Shown piece by piece: positions 1 to 11,897 of a stretch of DNA of 64,000 nucleotides. Source of the DNA: Piper betle (taxonomy: Eukaryota > Streptophyta > Magnoliopsida > Piperales > Piperaceae); the NCBI GenBank assembly GCA_033002965.1, contig JAURVB010003210.1, forward strand, positions 62,001-126,000, written 5' to 3'. The translations under genes were made by a program, and so were the position numbers. The notes under the pieces were generated by a model. The model was given only the letters and a program-made list of their open reading frames with translations, had not been told where the DNA came from and made no database searches. Every line of letters starts with the position of its first letter. The first letter of the stretch is position 1.

Positions 1-456
1 AGGTTAAGGCCATTGAAATCTCTGGTAACTAAGAGTTTCGAAAAAGATATGCTGTGTCAAGGTCATGTGTAACTCTTTTCGTGAATGTGTTTGGTCTCGG
101 TTGGAGCTTGTTTGCTTTTATCTTGTCTTGTAATAAGTTGATGAATGGTCTATGCAGGGATCAGTGTTGATGTCAGTTTGCATGATTGAGTTATTCGGTT
201 TAAACTGTTATAATTTGATGTCTGATTTTAAATGTCCCGTGGTTTCAATAATTTGGAAGTTAAACTAGTAATTATTTGTGAAGCAGAATGTAATAAGTCA
301 TTTGATGCGTGAATTTTTCTATCCATTATCTCCTAGTAAATTCAAATTAGTTGCTTCAAAAATTTTCTAAGATTTACTGAAACGATCTATACAAGACTCC
401 AGTTATGGATCACCAATTTCAACGCCTGCAAGTCCTTCCCTATTCATGAGGATGCC
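1..456. other. Unassigned sequence before the first hAT-like element
   Basis: I see no reading frame, RNA gene or repeat end that I can support here. The last stretch may belong to the decayed copia element, because the sequence would be continuous with 1095 onward once the hAT-like element at 465-1086 is removed. Confidence 0.3.
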
Positions 457-464
457 CCTGGGAC

Positions 465-1086
465 TAGGGATGCTAATTGAGCGAGCGAGTCGAGTTCAAC
501 ATGTGTTCGAACTTGGCTCGAATAGTTCGAAACTCGTTCGAATTCGACTCGAGATCGAACGAGTTTTAGACATACATGTTTGAGTTCGACTCGAATATTT
601 TTTATGTGTTCGAGTTCGACTCGAGCTTGAATATATTTAAACTGTTTAATTTTTATGAGCTCGTTTGCCAGCTCGTTCGTTAGCTTAAAACTAGCTCGAT
701 TAAAAGTCAAAAGTACTCCACTTAAAAAGAAAATGAGGTTATTATGGTTTGAACTCGTAACCTTGAAGTCATCAAGGTGAATATTTGCCATCTCAACTAT
801 CTTGTTTCTATGTTATTATATTTCATATATATATATATATAAATAAATAAATAAAATATAATATAAAGACTATATTATTATATTATTTTATCGAGTCGAG
901 TTCGAGTTGAACTACTAGTCGAGTTCGAGTTACAACCGAGTCAAGTCGAGTCGAACACGACCTTGCTCAAGCTCGGCTCGTAAGATTCGAGTTCGAGTCG
1001 AGCATTTAAATGTCGAGTTTCGAGTCGAGTCAAGCCGAGCCGAACGCTAAATGCTCATGAGCTGGCTCGCTCAATTAGCAACCCTA
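465..1086 (+). mobile_element. Non-autonomous hAT-like DNA transposon (TCGAG-rich family, copy 1)
   Basis: The element begins TAGGGATGCTAATTGAGCGA and ends with the near-exact inverse, finishing ...AATTAGCAACCCTA. It is flanked by a perfect 8-bp target duplication CCTGGGAC at 457-464 and 1087-1094. An 8-bp duplication and a TAGGG/CAGGG-type tip are typical of the hAT superfamily. The 622-bp body has dense CTCGAG/TTCGAG subterminal repeats and an AT-rich core, and no transposase reading frame, so it would need a helper in trans. Related copies lie at 6501-7025 (inverted) and 50375-50905 (3' end missing). The intact duplication suggests a fairly recent insertion. Confidence 0.85.
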
Positions 1087-1539
1087 CCTGGGACTATCTA
1101 ACACCATTTCTTTCCACTGCCATGTCCTGGTCTTACTACCTACTCCTTGGTCACACACAAGACTTCTTAACATCACACTAGCCCTTTGTCATGCCCAACC
1201 CACATTCCATCATCTACTGTAACTCAGTCCTTCGACAGGCCCAACACCCCCAGCCCAATCTCCTCCTACCAATGCCCAGCTGTCATCACACTCTCAACCA
1301 GCCCAACACCACCCCAGTCCAATCTCCAATGCCCGGCTTTCACCGCACTCTCATCCAGGCCAACAATCTGGCACCTCCTCCCCTCCCACTACCTGAGGTC
1401 CAAACACCAGCCCTTCACTCCTTGAATCTCGTCCACCCACGAACATCTAACCATTGACCACCAGGTCCATGACAGGTTCGGCGAAGCCCAAATGTCTCAT
1501 GACCACCAAACACCCAATGCCCCCCTTACGCCTACCAAC

Positions 1540-2410
1540 CTCTGTTGCACGAATCGGCCGATTCTGTGCGGAATCGGCAGATTTAAATCGGATTGGCGTG
1601 ATGCCGATCCGATTTCGGGGCCGACTCGGTCGGCCCGAATCGGCCTCGAAATCGGCCGATTTCGACCGATTTAATTTGGAATCGGAATCGACCGATTTAA
1701 ATCGGAATCAGTTTTTTAATGAAATTACTAAAATACCTTAGGTATGATTTTTATTAAATTATTTAAGCATGGGTAAAATAGTAATTTGGATTTTAAAAAC
1801 CTAAAATCAAACCCGCTCCCCCACGCTGCCGCCGCTCGTCCGCCCGCCGTCGCTCCGTTTTTGCCCTCCGCCGTGCTCCCCGACTCCGGGCTCGCCGCCG
1901 ACCTGGCTACCGACCTCGCCGCCGACCTCGCAACGTCGCTGCCGAAGTGTGGCCGGACCGAATCGGGCTGTGATGCACGAATCGCCGCCGGCTGCGGGCG
2001 CGCTAACTATTCGTCCGACCTGGCTGCCGACATCCTCCGACATCTTCGCCGCGAGACTCGCCGCCGACCGGTCCGGCGGCGGGGGTAAAGAGTGGCATTC
2101 TCGTAATTAAAAGTTGACTCGAGTCTAACTCGAGTCAAAAATAATAATTAATTCTAAATAATTTAAAAAAATCTTAAAAAATATTTAAAAATATCAGAAA
2201 CTATAATACACAGAATAATATCAAAATAACATCAATACCCAATTTTAATATATTTATATTATAAATTATCAAATTATTATATATGACCGATTAAATTAAT
2301 TTGGACCGATTCAACTGAACCGATTCTTGGCCGATTCAGACCGATTTCGATTCCGATTCCGACTCCCTGGAAAACCGATTCCGATTCCGATTCCGATTCA
2401 TGCAACCATG
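1540..2410 (-). mobile_element. Non-autonomous hAT-like transposon (AATCGG family, copy 1) with GC-rich core
   Basis: The element is nested inside the copia linker. The left tip reads CTCTGTTGCACGAATCGG and the inverted right tip CATGGTTGCATGAATCGG. A perfect 8-bp target duplication CTACCAAC lies at 1532-1539 and 2411-2418. Both ends are arrays of AATCGG/CCGATT, probable transposase-binding subterminal repeats. The 871-bp body has an AT-rich arm and a strongly GC-rich centre (about 1800-2085) with no convincing protein. A second copy in the opposite orientation lies at 24510-25371 and shares both arms but has a different GC-rich centre. Confidence 0.8.
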
Positions 2411-3727
2411 CTACCAACTGAACCCTCATGTAATTATCAAGAGGAGTTCAATGCTCTAGTTCAAAATAAAATATGGTCCTAAGTTCCCCTTGTACAAGGT
2501 TCACTTAGTCGCCAAAGTGGATTCCCCCAACGAGAAGCCAAAGGGTTCCACCAACAAGAAAGTCTTGATTATTTTGAGACCTTTTGTTCGGTGATCAAAC
2601 CGGTTCTTACCATTGCATTGCCCAATAATTAGCCGATTCGGCAAATGAATGGTCAAAACGTCTCTTTTAAACGGGCATCTACTTGAGGAGGTGTAAATGG
2701 CTCAACCTCCGGGCTTTGTTGACCATCTTTTACTTAACCATGTTTGTAAGCATCACAGGTCACTCTGTGGACTAAAACAATCTCCAAGGGTATGGTACTC
2801 CAGATTGTCTCAGCTCGTCCGTGACTTGGGTTTTGTGGCTCCCGGGCAGATCATTCGTTGTCCATTAAACAAGATGGCTCTCGCATGATTTTCCTTCTTG
2901 TTTATGTAGACGACATCATTGTCACGGGAAGCTCTTCGTCTCCGATCAATCTTACATATCTCAGCAAACAATTCGCTACAAAAGATTTAGGTACATTAAA
3001 TTACTTTTTGGGCACTGAGGCTGCCTTTCACGTGGGCTCTCTTCATCTCTGTCAACAAAAGTTTGTTCGAGACCTTCTGACCGATTGAACTTGGTGGTAT
3101 CAACCTCTCTCCACCCCGGTCGTCGCCGGCTCCAAGCTGTCCAAACACTCAGGCATACCACTTCCCGATCCATCTGTGTATCGAACAGTTGTCGGTGCTC
3201 TTCAGTGCCTCAGACTTACCAGACCTGACATACAATATGCGGTCACCAAGCTTGTCAATTTCAGCATTGTCCTACCGATTTGCATTGGGCGGCCGTTAAA
3301 CGGATTCTTAGATATGTCCAAAACACATATTCTCGTGGGATTGCTCCACGACCAGCTCGTTCCTTGGACCTGACCGCTTATTCGGACGCTGATTGTGTGG
3401 ATGATCGACGATCAATATCGGGGTTTTGTGTTTATTTCGGATTCGTGGTGTGCGAAGCAGCAAACGACCGTCTCTCGGTCTTCTGTTGAGGCCGAATATC
3501 GCTCTTTAGCTACTGCAGTCTTTGCTCCTTGAACTGCTGGGCGAGCTTCACGTTCGGATCCCCAAGGTAGCAATTTTCTGGTGTGATAATCTTTCGGCTA
3601 CGTACAGTGCTGCCAACCCAGTTTTTCTACGTTCCATCCGGGGAACCAAAGGTCTATCTCGAGCTCAGCATTCTCATCTCATGTCCAAGCTCAACGTCAT
3701 TCCATTGCCGCTGTGCTTGAGCGGGAG

Positions 3728-3928
3728 TGTTAGCAGTAACAAACTTGATCCTCCTCCACACAATCAGGCCAACGTCATTAGGCAAACAGCTGGACGATGA
3801 TCTCTACAACAAACATGCAATATATTCTCCTTGTATATGGGTTTCTTGAAAACAACCCTTGTCGTTGATTTTGTATAAATGTACACAACACAGTAATGAA
3901 AAACAGAGGATAAAATCAAATTCTAACA
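3728..3928 (+). repeat. Putative 3' long terminal repeat of the copia element
   Basis: The segment starts TGTTAGCAG directly after the purine tract GCGGGAG and ends TTCTAACA, giving the short inverted TGTTAG/CTAACA tips of plant copia LTRs. At 201 bp it is short but plausible. A TATA-like TGTATAAATG lies near 3872. The 5' partner was not seen, so the right boundary rests on the CA end only. Confidence 0.6.
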
Positions 3929-6500
3929 CTCGATGAAATTTCTCATACTAACCAGTCACAAATTACCAAATACCATAACTTAAAAAAGCATTTCAGCTGT
4001 AAGTAAAAAAAAGAAGAGGAAGAAGAAGAAACCATTGTAGCACACCATTCAGCAGTTTTAACTCAGATCGACTCGGCAGCATTATGTGTGGCGACGTGCT
4101 GCTTAAACCGGAATTGTTTAATGATTAAAACTTATTTATGGGTAACTGTAAAAAATCTTGTTTATTAGTAACGTTTTAGAGTGATAAAATAGCAGTTAAA
4201 TGATTATTTGTTTTAAACGAAGCTTATGTGGAATTGAAAGATTTATTTTAATAAAATGCAAGTATTTACATGTTCAGTGTTAATTCATAGATGGAGATGA
4301 TATTATTTTTATATATTTTACTTTTCTATGTAAAAACTGGTTTATAAAATTTATTTTAAAATGATTATTCGCTTTAAAAAATTTAAAAATTTACATTTAT
4401 ATTAGCCAACACCCGTTTCTTTCATATATAAAAAGGTTGGATAATAATGTTAATATATCCTCGTATATCAAAGTTGGTAGTAGACGTAACAAGTGAACTT
4501 TACATCTACTTGTACCATATGAGCTTCATATTTTAGGCATTTAAAAATGGGTCAGGCCCTCTCATTACAATAAATGTAAACGATAAAAAAACAAGCAAGA
4601 GCATTTCTCACGATTAATTACACTCTTAGGAGAAGCTAGCTACCAAGTCGAGTCCAAGTTTCGAGTTTTTAAATAATGGTTGTGATAAATACAATCATAA
4701 AATTTATTTACTATTGGAATTCAATAACGTTGTTGTCAATTTTAGCTCAAAGTAAAAGAACAAAGTGCACAATTTAACTAAGAAATGCAATCTAGGGCAC
4801 ACTACCAAATATTAATAGATTTTTTTATATAAAATAACATGAATAAAATATAAACATATTACAAGATCGGAAAAAAATAATCTTATTTGGATTATTATGA
4901 TTATACAGTAAATATTTACATGAATAATTTAGATGGAATTAAGATGGGTTCCTATTTTTTCCAAAAAAAGTGAGTAATTGCTCATATATTTAGTATTTAT
5001 CTTTTATGTTAACGAGATACAATTTACTGTTATGAAATTCACAGTGGTTTCATCTTAAGGCAAATAAGGATGCAAAATTTACTTTCCTAGTTAACCTGGT
5101 TGGGCAATCATCACTTTTTCAAACGTCCATATCATTTTTTTTCTTATTATCTTTCAAATTATTGCAATATTTTCGCCTCCAAAATGATAAAAAAACCTTC
5201 GTTAATATAATTAAGTCACAAAAATCTAATGTCATCCCTTTTCCTCATGCATGTTCCATTACTTCTGGTAATCTAATTCCGTCACAAACTCAGAAAAGTC
5301 TTATTTAGTCTATATTTATTAGTGGAGCTAATGCTGATCAGGTTTACAACATTGAACTGTATCCAACTGGTGTGTGAAGATATAAGACTCGATGATATAA
5401 CACATACATTAGGGGAAATAGAATGGGGACAAGATGGGAGGTGGAATGACAGGGAGATATGTCGGAATGATTAGCGTTGGTAGCGAGGGGTGCGAGAATG
5501 CTGTCTTGAGCTTTTGGTGGATGCATGTTAAGGTTGTAGCTTGGTTGAACAGATTTCTCCTTCTTTAGTTTGGTTTGTGTTTGTTTGATCATATGAATAT
5601 GCCCAGAACCGGTACACTTCTCCACCACCTGTCTCTCTATTTTTTATTTGCTTTGACCCAACACAGCAACCTGCTATAGGAGTACTGTAATAGAGGCGAG
5701 GCTTGGCATCGTGCATGGCGCAAACCAGATCAACTGCAGTACTATTATTGTCGAATATCGTTCATTATTCGTTATACATTTCCACATACTTCGGTTATAA
5801 CCTGCCAGCATCTTAAAACACTATCTGTTTTGAGAGTTCTTCATCATGTGCTATAGAATGCATGCAAGGAAGACACTGCTCTAGTGTCTACGAATTACGA
5901 CCAGAGTTTATAAATTTACATGCATGGAAGTCTTCATGCATGAATAATTTTTTTGCTAATTTGTAAGTATATATGGAGTTTAGTGTATTTGATAGCGGCT
6001 GGACTACCTATCTATTAATTTATCTATGACAGCTTCCACTGAATTTCCATTCCTTAATAATGGCTCTAGTATGCGGCAATGCACATTTGCTGGATTAGGG
6101 TTTCTTCCCGGTGCCCTTGATGGAGAAATAATTGTGCGGGCAATGTAAAAAAATTAGCTAAATATGATTTTTTTGTTTTTTAAAAAAGTATTCATGGGAA
6201 TGATATATATGTCTGCGATCTACATGAATTTTTGGCGCTGTATGTGGGCTTCGATATTTGTAAGAAGAAGCCCATGAAGGTAGTAAATGTGTGAAAAATC
6301 AATTCTTTAATATAATGAGAGATTTTTAGTCACCACTAGGCTCTCTCGCGTGACAAATATACAATGTATTTAATTAATTGATTATAATATATATATATAT
6401 TAAACAAACAAATTTTTAAAATAGAAATATATTCTCATCTTAAGTATATATTATATTCCCAAGGGCTCCACGAGTGTACCTACCACTCTAGTCTACCGTA
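3929..6500. other. Intergenic AT-rich DNA, no gene recognised
   Basis: No coding signature was found on either strand. The open frames around 5344-5716 on the minus strand show no family resemblance, start codon context or splice support. A short stretch near 4636-4670 resembles the dispersed repeat seen again at 24050-24090 and 28605-28640. An AT microsatellite lies near 6390. Confidence 0.5.
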
Positions 6501-7025
6501 TAGGGTTATTAATTGAGCGAGCTAGCTCGTGAGCATCTGACATTCGACTCAGTTTGACTCGACTCGAAACTCGATATTTAAATACTTGAGCTCGAACTCA
6601 AATCCTTTGAGACGAGTTTGAGCAATGCATTATTCGACTCGACTCGACTCATAGCTTGATTTGAATTCGACTCATAGCTTGATTCGAATTCGACTCGATA
6701 AAATAATATAATAATATAGTATATATATATATATTAATAAGTTTAATTATAACTAGTTATATTTATTTATATATAATATAATAACAAAATAGTCAAATAA
6801 CTTAGATGGTAGGTATTTAAGTTGAAGACCTGGATGTCTGAGTTATTTTCTACTTTACAATTGAGTTCGAGTCGAGCTCGAACAATATAAAAATATTCGA
6901 GTCGAGCTCGAGTATGCATGTTCAAAACTTATTCGATCATGAGCCGAATCGACGAACTTCGAACTATTCGAGCCGAATTTTAACACAAGTCGAGTCTTGG
7001 TTCGCTCGCTCGTTTAGGAACCCTA
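6501..7025 (-). mobile_element. hAT-like TCGAG-rich element, inverted copy 3
   Basis: The segment begins TAGGGTTATTAATTGAGCGA and ends GGAACCCTA. Its left end matches the reverse complement of the right end of the 465-1086 element, including the block GACTCGACTCGAAACTCGA, so it lies in the opposite orientation. It has the same AT-rich core and TCGAG arrays. The 8 bases on either side do not match, so the target duplication has decayed or the ends have been rearranged. Confidence 0.65.
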
Positions 7026-7781
7026 AGCAATCGAATTTTAACACAAGTAGAATTTTAACCCTGGGGTGTGAACAAAGCTTTGGGCCATGCAAAACGCTAA
7101 TCTCGACATGTTGAAACGGTGGGTGTCTCATCACTTTGTTGTCTCAATCCTACCATTTTTTCATACCCAAACATCAGCAAGGGAACTTCTCTGATGCTTC
7201 CTCATCCCAGAAAAAGATATCCCAACGTTATATTGCTTGCCAGACCCATTTTGTTTTGATTCGAATCCTCATGGTCTGCCAAACCTTGTTGTTGTTAGGG
7301 TCCCTCATCATACGATGAATATGAGAATACATGCAACTACATAGAGGATTGTAAAGACATGGATTTATTTGACTCTTGCTTTGTGAAATCCAAGAGTCCC
7401 ACGGTCTTACACTGTAATTCTCTTTTCTCCAAATCCAGTGGTGGTGATTTAACTAATTAATCTCGCTGTCTGACTGCCAATGTTATTATTATTTTTAGCA
7501 TGTTGATTGAGATCTGTTTTCCAAAGTTCAGTTTTCATGGCTAATTGCTTCATCACTACCATGGAGGACCCCGCTGTTTTGGCAGATACCTAAGCAGGCA
7601 TGTCAACGTGCATAGCATGGAATTGAATACTTATGATGCTGTCTTTATGATTTTGGTCTCAGATCAATTCTTTAAAAACTGACGTATTTAGTGTTGCAGA
7701 TTTTCCTAGCTTAGATTGACAAACAAGGCGGCAATCTTAAGATTTGTTGAGAAGAAGGAAGAGGTGAAGGTGGAGGAGAAG
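7026..7781. other. Intergenic DNA upstream of the stress-protein gene
   Basis: No gene was recognised. The last part (about 7700-7781) is purine-rich (GAAGAAGGAAGAGG) and is the likely 5' untranslated leader of the universal stress protein gene. Confidence 0.35.
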
Positions 7782-9048
7782 ATGGGTGAAGCTCGCCGGA
7801 TTGGGGTGACCGTGGACTTTTCGGAGAGCAGCAAGTTGGCTCTGAAATGGACAATCGGCAACCTGCTTGACAAGGGTGACACGCTTGTCATCGTCCATGT
7901 CAAACCGCATCAAGGAAATGAGACCAAGCTCATGCTCTGGGCCGAGTCTGGTTCTCGTAGATTCTGTCTTCTTATATGCATCTGATCATGATCTTATGGA
8001 TGGTCATGTCCATCCCAAATCTGATATTGGTTTTGTTCTGTTCTGGGTTTTTGCAGCTCTGATACCTCTGTCGGAGTTCCGAGAACCGGAGGCCAAGAAG
8101 CAGTATGAAGTGGAATCAGACCTGGAAGTCTTGACATGTTGGACACCATTCCAGGCAGAAGCAGGTTCCAACTTTTTCTTGCCTACTCTGTATATCATAA
8201 GCGCATTTTTTTTTCATGGAAAGATTGGGTTGTTGACGATTGAAACTGGTTTTTGATGGTTGATGATAGGTGACGATTGTGGCAAAGCTGTTTTGGGGAG
8301 ATGCAAGGGAGAAGCTGCTGGAGGCTGTGGAACACTTGAAACTTGATTCTTTGGTCATGGGTAGCAGAGGCCTTGGCCCCTCAAGAGGTACTAAATAGAT
8401 CCTCCTTGTTAATGTTATTGTTTATGTTTGTGCCTAGGTTGGGCCAATTACTCGTATTCTTAATCCCAAATGGAATATGATGAACGTAGGGATCTCATAT
8501 GGAAATATCCATTTGGAAGACTCCTACTAATCGAGCCTAGTATAACCCTACGTATAGATTGAACTTTGAGGTCACTTTTGTGATTAAGGTTAAATAAGAA
8601 TTTTTTATGATAACTAGTAATAAATGTGTAAGATTACTAATTTGAAATTTTCTTAAAGTTTTTTCTTCATGAGTAGGCCTATTTATTTCTAATACTAGGG
8701 CCAACAATTTTAGGGTTTTCATTTTTTGACTCAATTTATCAAATCCGAAGCCTTTGGATTTAAATGAATGATTTTTTATTCACAATAGAGATGATAATGG
8801 TCTAATGCACTTTTAGTATTATACAAGTTGATCAGTGTGTTGAATATGTATAAACACAATTAAGACTCTGATTTGAGACATGAGAATTGGGATTTTCTCC
8901 CCTCACCAACACCGTTTCTAATTAGATGTATGATGTGTGTTTGATGAATCTGAACCGCATATTATTGGGGAGCGTCTCAAACTATGTTTTGAATGCTGCA
9001 CCTTGCCCAGTGACCATCGTCAAGGATCCAAAGTCCAAATCCCATTAA
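7782..9048 (+). CDS. Universal stress protein (UspA family), frame broken in exon 2
   Basis: The family consists of small cytosolic nucleotide-binding proteins of about 160 residues. Exon 1 (7782-7950) starts [18 protein letters not shown], the beta1/Asp region of the Usp fold. Exon 2 (8057-8164) carries [16 protein letters not shown]. Exon 3 (8270-8387) carries [12 protein letters not shown], then [12 protein letters not shown]. The last exon (about 8961-9048) carries LLGSVSNYV, then CPVTIVKD and a stop. Together exons 3 and 4 give the ATP-binding G-x2-G-x9-G-S pattern. In exon 2 the expected DLEVLDMLDTISRQK reads correctly only if one base is restored near 8134 and another near 8152, so the frame as given is broken. 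The last-exon acceptor is unclear. It is either a recent pseudogene or has two sequence errors. Confidence 0.7.
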
Positions 9049-10779
9049 GCAAATGTTTTCATGAATGTACCAATCAGAAACCTGCTTTGCAGATCAAAGA
9101 ACTAATGGTTCTAATTCTGTAGCGTTCAGTAAAGTTGGTTTTTCATACTCTTACGCGAGTGAATTACTGCCTGCTCGCATTCTGAAAATATGAATTTTTG
9201 GATGGAGTAAATAAAGTGATTGAATGCTACAGTCTCACCACATTCAATTCTCTCTGCGAGTTTCTTCACAATGAATTCTTATGTCTAGGATCTGCTAGGT
9301 TTCAATTGGAAACCTGGTGATCTCAAGGCCCAAATTTACCAAGATTGAGAATGGTGATTTTAATCTTCTTACAAGATTGGTGATCTCTAAACCCATTTAA
9401 ATTGAGAATTGGTAACTTTGGTTTATCCCAAATCTATTTACATTGAGGCTAGTGCTCTTGATCTATTCTAACTTTGTTAAGTTTCAATTGAAAGCCTAAC
9501 ATAATGTTCTTTTTCCAACTTGGTAGGCAAGATCTCAGAAAGGCTAGAAATCATAATCAAGGTGATTTCTGTGCAGATCAGTTCGCAATGTTACGTCTAT
9601 ATTTGTGAGTCAATTTTTTTTTCTGAATTAAAATCTGTGACACTTGCCCCCTTCCGTGATCTCCAAAACCTTAATGGGAATTAGGTATATATACTGACAT
9701 TTATATTACATATATGATATGTACATAAAAATAACACCCCAATTATATCTCTTCAATATACCCATTGTGTTGATTTTGATCGATTGGAAATTGTGGAAGT
9801 TCAACTCCTCTAATGCCTAGATTTCTGATTAGTCTCAGCACGGATCCTGGGGTCTCTCGAAACAATTAATGAGGAAAGGAAGGGTTGTATGCTATATATT
9901 ACCAAAAAGTTTTTTTGCATTTCAATAATTCATTTAAGCTGTTAATTCACAATCTTCTTTGGGTTTGGAAAAGTAGAAGTAAACCTCAGCAAAATTTTCA
10001 TGATTAAACCATGATATAAGATTAGTTGTGCGTTAAAAAATAAAGCATAAAAAAATTAATAGGAGTATAAAAGGTAAATACACGTGGCTCACCCAGGAGA
10101 TCAACATCTTTTTATACATATTAATTTGCAATATTTTGGAATAGGAAGACTTTGGTAGGAAAATTTTCTCATTCTTTGTATTGCTTTTATTAATATTAAT
10201 TAGTGTTGATTAATAGTAAAAAAAAAGATTAGTTGACATTTTATTTTAATTTAATTAATCTGCTCTCATCTTCGTCTTCCTACACAATAATTCATTAAGC
10301 TATTTGAAAATTTAACCCCGATAATGTGTAAATAATATTATCCCACACACACAATCCGTGTAGGAATAATTAGTAGCATTAAGTTAATGTGTTGAAGATG
10401 GTGATTAAGAGGAGAGTTTTTATCTCAGCCTAGAATTGAGTAATGACTATTAATACTCGAATTATTAATTAATGTTCTAAAATTTCAAACGCTCAAATGA
10501 TCAATTCAATCCGTTTTTCTTTTGTTGAGTCCGAACTAAATCAAGCTTAATAAAATTAAAATTTTCATTAAGAGTTGTAAAGTAAGATTAAGGTTTCTAA
10601 ATTATACTCATGATTGTTCCTTCCCTGCTTTACAGCACAAGCAGCTTTGGGAAAAAGTGCACTAATGGCGAATAACTTTGCCATTCCCTGCCTACCCCCC
10701 ACTAGCAGCAATCTAGCTCTCTCCCTCATCTTCCCCAACCCAATCAAAACCAAGCCAAGGCAGCCGGAGGTGGCCGGAG
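9049..10779. other. Intergenic DNA, no gene recognised
   Basis: The stretch is AT-rich with no supported coding region. A low-complexity set of similar phrases (GGTGATTT, TTTACCAAGATTGAG, CATTTAAATTGAG) recurs between about 9290 and 9560, as in a decayed tandem repeat. The 150 bases before 10780 are the probable 5' untranslated region of the next gene. Confidence 0.35.
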
Positions 10780-11343
10780 ATGGAAGGGGAGGTGGTGAGG
10801 TGCCGGGAGGGGGAGACGAGCATCCACATCACGGCGCTGGACGGCGTCGTGAACATGAATTCCCTCTTCACCCTGGCCGTCTTCCTGGGCCTGGCCTGGA
10901 ACCCCGCCGCCGACGCCAACCTGTCCCTCGCCGACGACCCGGCCTGCCTCGCCCCGCCGGCCGCAGCCGACGACCTCCTCACCTACCACGTCTTCTCCTT
11001 CTCCTCCTTCCTCTTTTCCAGCCTCCTCGCCCTCGCCCTCAAGCAGGCCCTCCGCATCTCCCACCACCGCCGCGCCGGCGCCACTCTCCACCACGCCCTC
11101 GCCGCCCTCCCCGCCGTCGTCAACAAGGCGCTGCTCCGCGCCGTCATCGTCGTCTGCTCCGCCGGCTCCGCCGCCGGCTGCGTCTTCCTGGTCTTGGCGC
11201 TGGTGAAGATGGTGCAGATCAAGCTCGGGGTACTCGGCTGTGGCAGCTCCTGGACTGCCGGTGCTATTGGCCCTTTGTTGGTGTTTGTGCCCTTGGGTCT
11301 GCTCCTCTACGTCGCCATTGTCGCCTATGCTTTCACTCGTTGA
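10780..11343 (+). CDS. Plant four-helix membrane protein of unknown function (MEE60-like)
   Basis: This is a complete intronless frame of 187 residues from an ATG in GGAGATGGAAG context to TGA. The N-terminus carries ETSIHITALDGVVNMNSLF, which I recall from the plant family including Arabidopsis MATERNAL EFFECT EMBRYO ARREST 60; no biochemical role is known to me. Hydrophobic segments lie at about residues 28-42, 66-88, 117-145 and 160-184, giving four probable membrane helices with a basic loop (HHRRAG) between the second and third. Third positions are almost all G or C, unlike the AT-rich flanks, as in many monocot intronless genes. No frameshift is present. The family name is less certain than the coding call. 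Confidence 0.8.
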   Translation: MEGEVVRCREGETSIHITALDGVVNMNSLFTLAVFLGLAWNPAADANLSLADDPACLAPPAAADDLLTYHVFSFSSFLFSSLLALALKQALRISHHRRAGATLHHALAALPAVVNKALLRAVIVVCSAGSAAGCVFLVLALVKMVQIKLGVLGCGSSWTAGAIGPLLVFVPLGLLLYVAIVAYAFTR

Positions 11344-11897
11344 TAAATTATCATCATCAAAAGATCCAATCTTTGTCTTTGTTTTTACTGTTTCTTTTTT
11401 ATTAATTATAAAACATCGAATCGTTATTATTATTAAGTACTACCATTTGAGTGGTTGCTAGGAAGGATGTTAATCTACAAGACGATGATCTGATGCATCA
11501 ATGTAATCATTATCAATCCTCCTCTTGGATCAAATTATGTCTTCTTGTTGATGATGTTGGTAGTTGTCAATTTAGTTTTTTAGTCTTTGTTTTTTTGACT
11601 AAAAGCATTCAATCGCTTTTTATATTTATCTAACGTACGTGCTAAATCCTCTCTCGTCTACTCTCTACTTATTAAGGTTTGATCCCATCGTGGTTGTTTG
11701 AGTTTCTTTCCATATATATGCTTCGGATCCAGTGCTGCCCATCAAATTCTAGCTTCACAAATCTTGCCCAAGTCAACTGCTTTGATTGTACATAATCAAC
11801 TTTCAGAACTTTTGTAACATACACATCCATATATCTGCATTGCATTGGATCACTGATCAAACTTTTTCTTCTCGGCAAAGGCTTAATAATCTAATCC
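11344..11897. other. Intergenic DNA between the membrane-protein gene and the glycosyltransferase remnant
   Basis: This contains the 3' flank of the preceding gene and AT-rich sequence. No further gene was seen. Confidence 0.35.

Larger units (their letters stand above)
1087..3928 (+). mobile_element. Decayed Ty1/copia retrotransposon, 3' part
   Basis: Fragments of a copia polyprotein run on the plus strand. At 1454-1492 is the integrase-to-RT linker motif MTTRSMTGSAKPK. Around 2419-2470 is EEFNALVQNKIW. Reverse transcriptase follows with GLKQSPRVWYSRL (about 2779) and the catalytic YVDD in LLVYVDDIIVTG (about 2895-2930), then KDLGTLNYFLG and TRPDIQYAVTKL. RNase H follows with a YSDADC-type block (about 3379) and WCDNLSATYSAANP (about 3579). 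Frames change several times and stops interrupt, so no functional polyprotein remains. A hAT-like element (1540-2410) sits in the linker. A purine-rich GCGGGAG precedes a TG...CA long terminal repeat at 3728. Gag and the 5' LTR were not found. Confidence 0.8.

Noticed and set aside
1786..2088. GC-rich frames of 78-100 codons rich in Ala, Pro and Asp
   Set aside because: They lie wholly within the core of a hAT-like element; the long frames follow from GC composition, and the second copy of the element does not conserve them.
5344..5716. Overlapping open frames of 62-94 codons on the minus strand
   Set aside because: No family motif, no signal peptide, no splice or start context, and composition like the surrounding intergenic DNA.
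10614..11405. 263-codon plus-strand frame, longer than the annotated one
   Set aside because: It is a shadow of the 187-residue membrane protein: Arg/Pro-rich, no hydrophobic segments, no family resemblance. The shorter frame has regular membrane helices.
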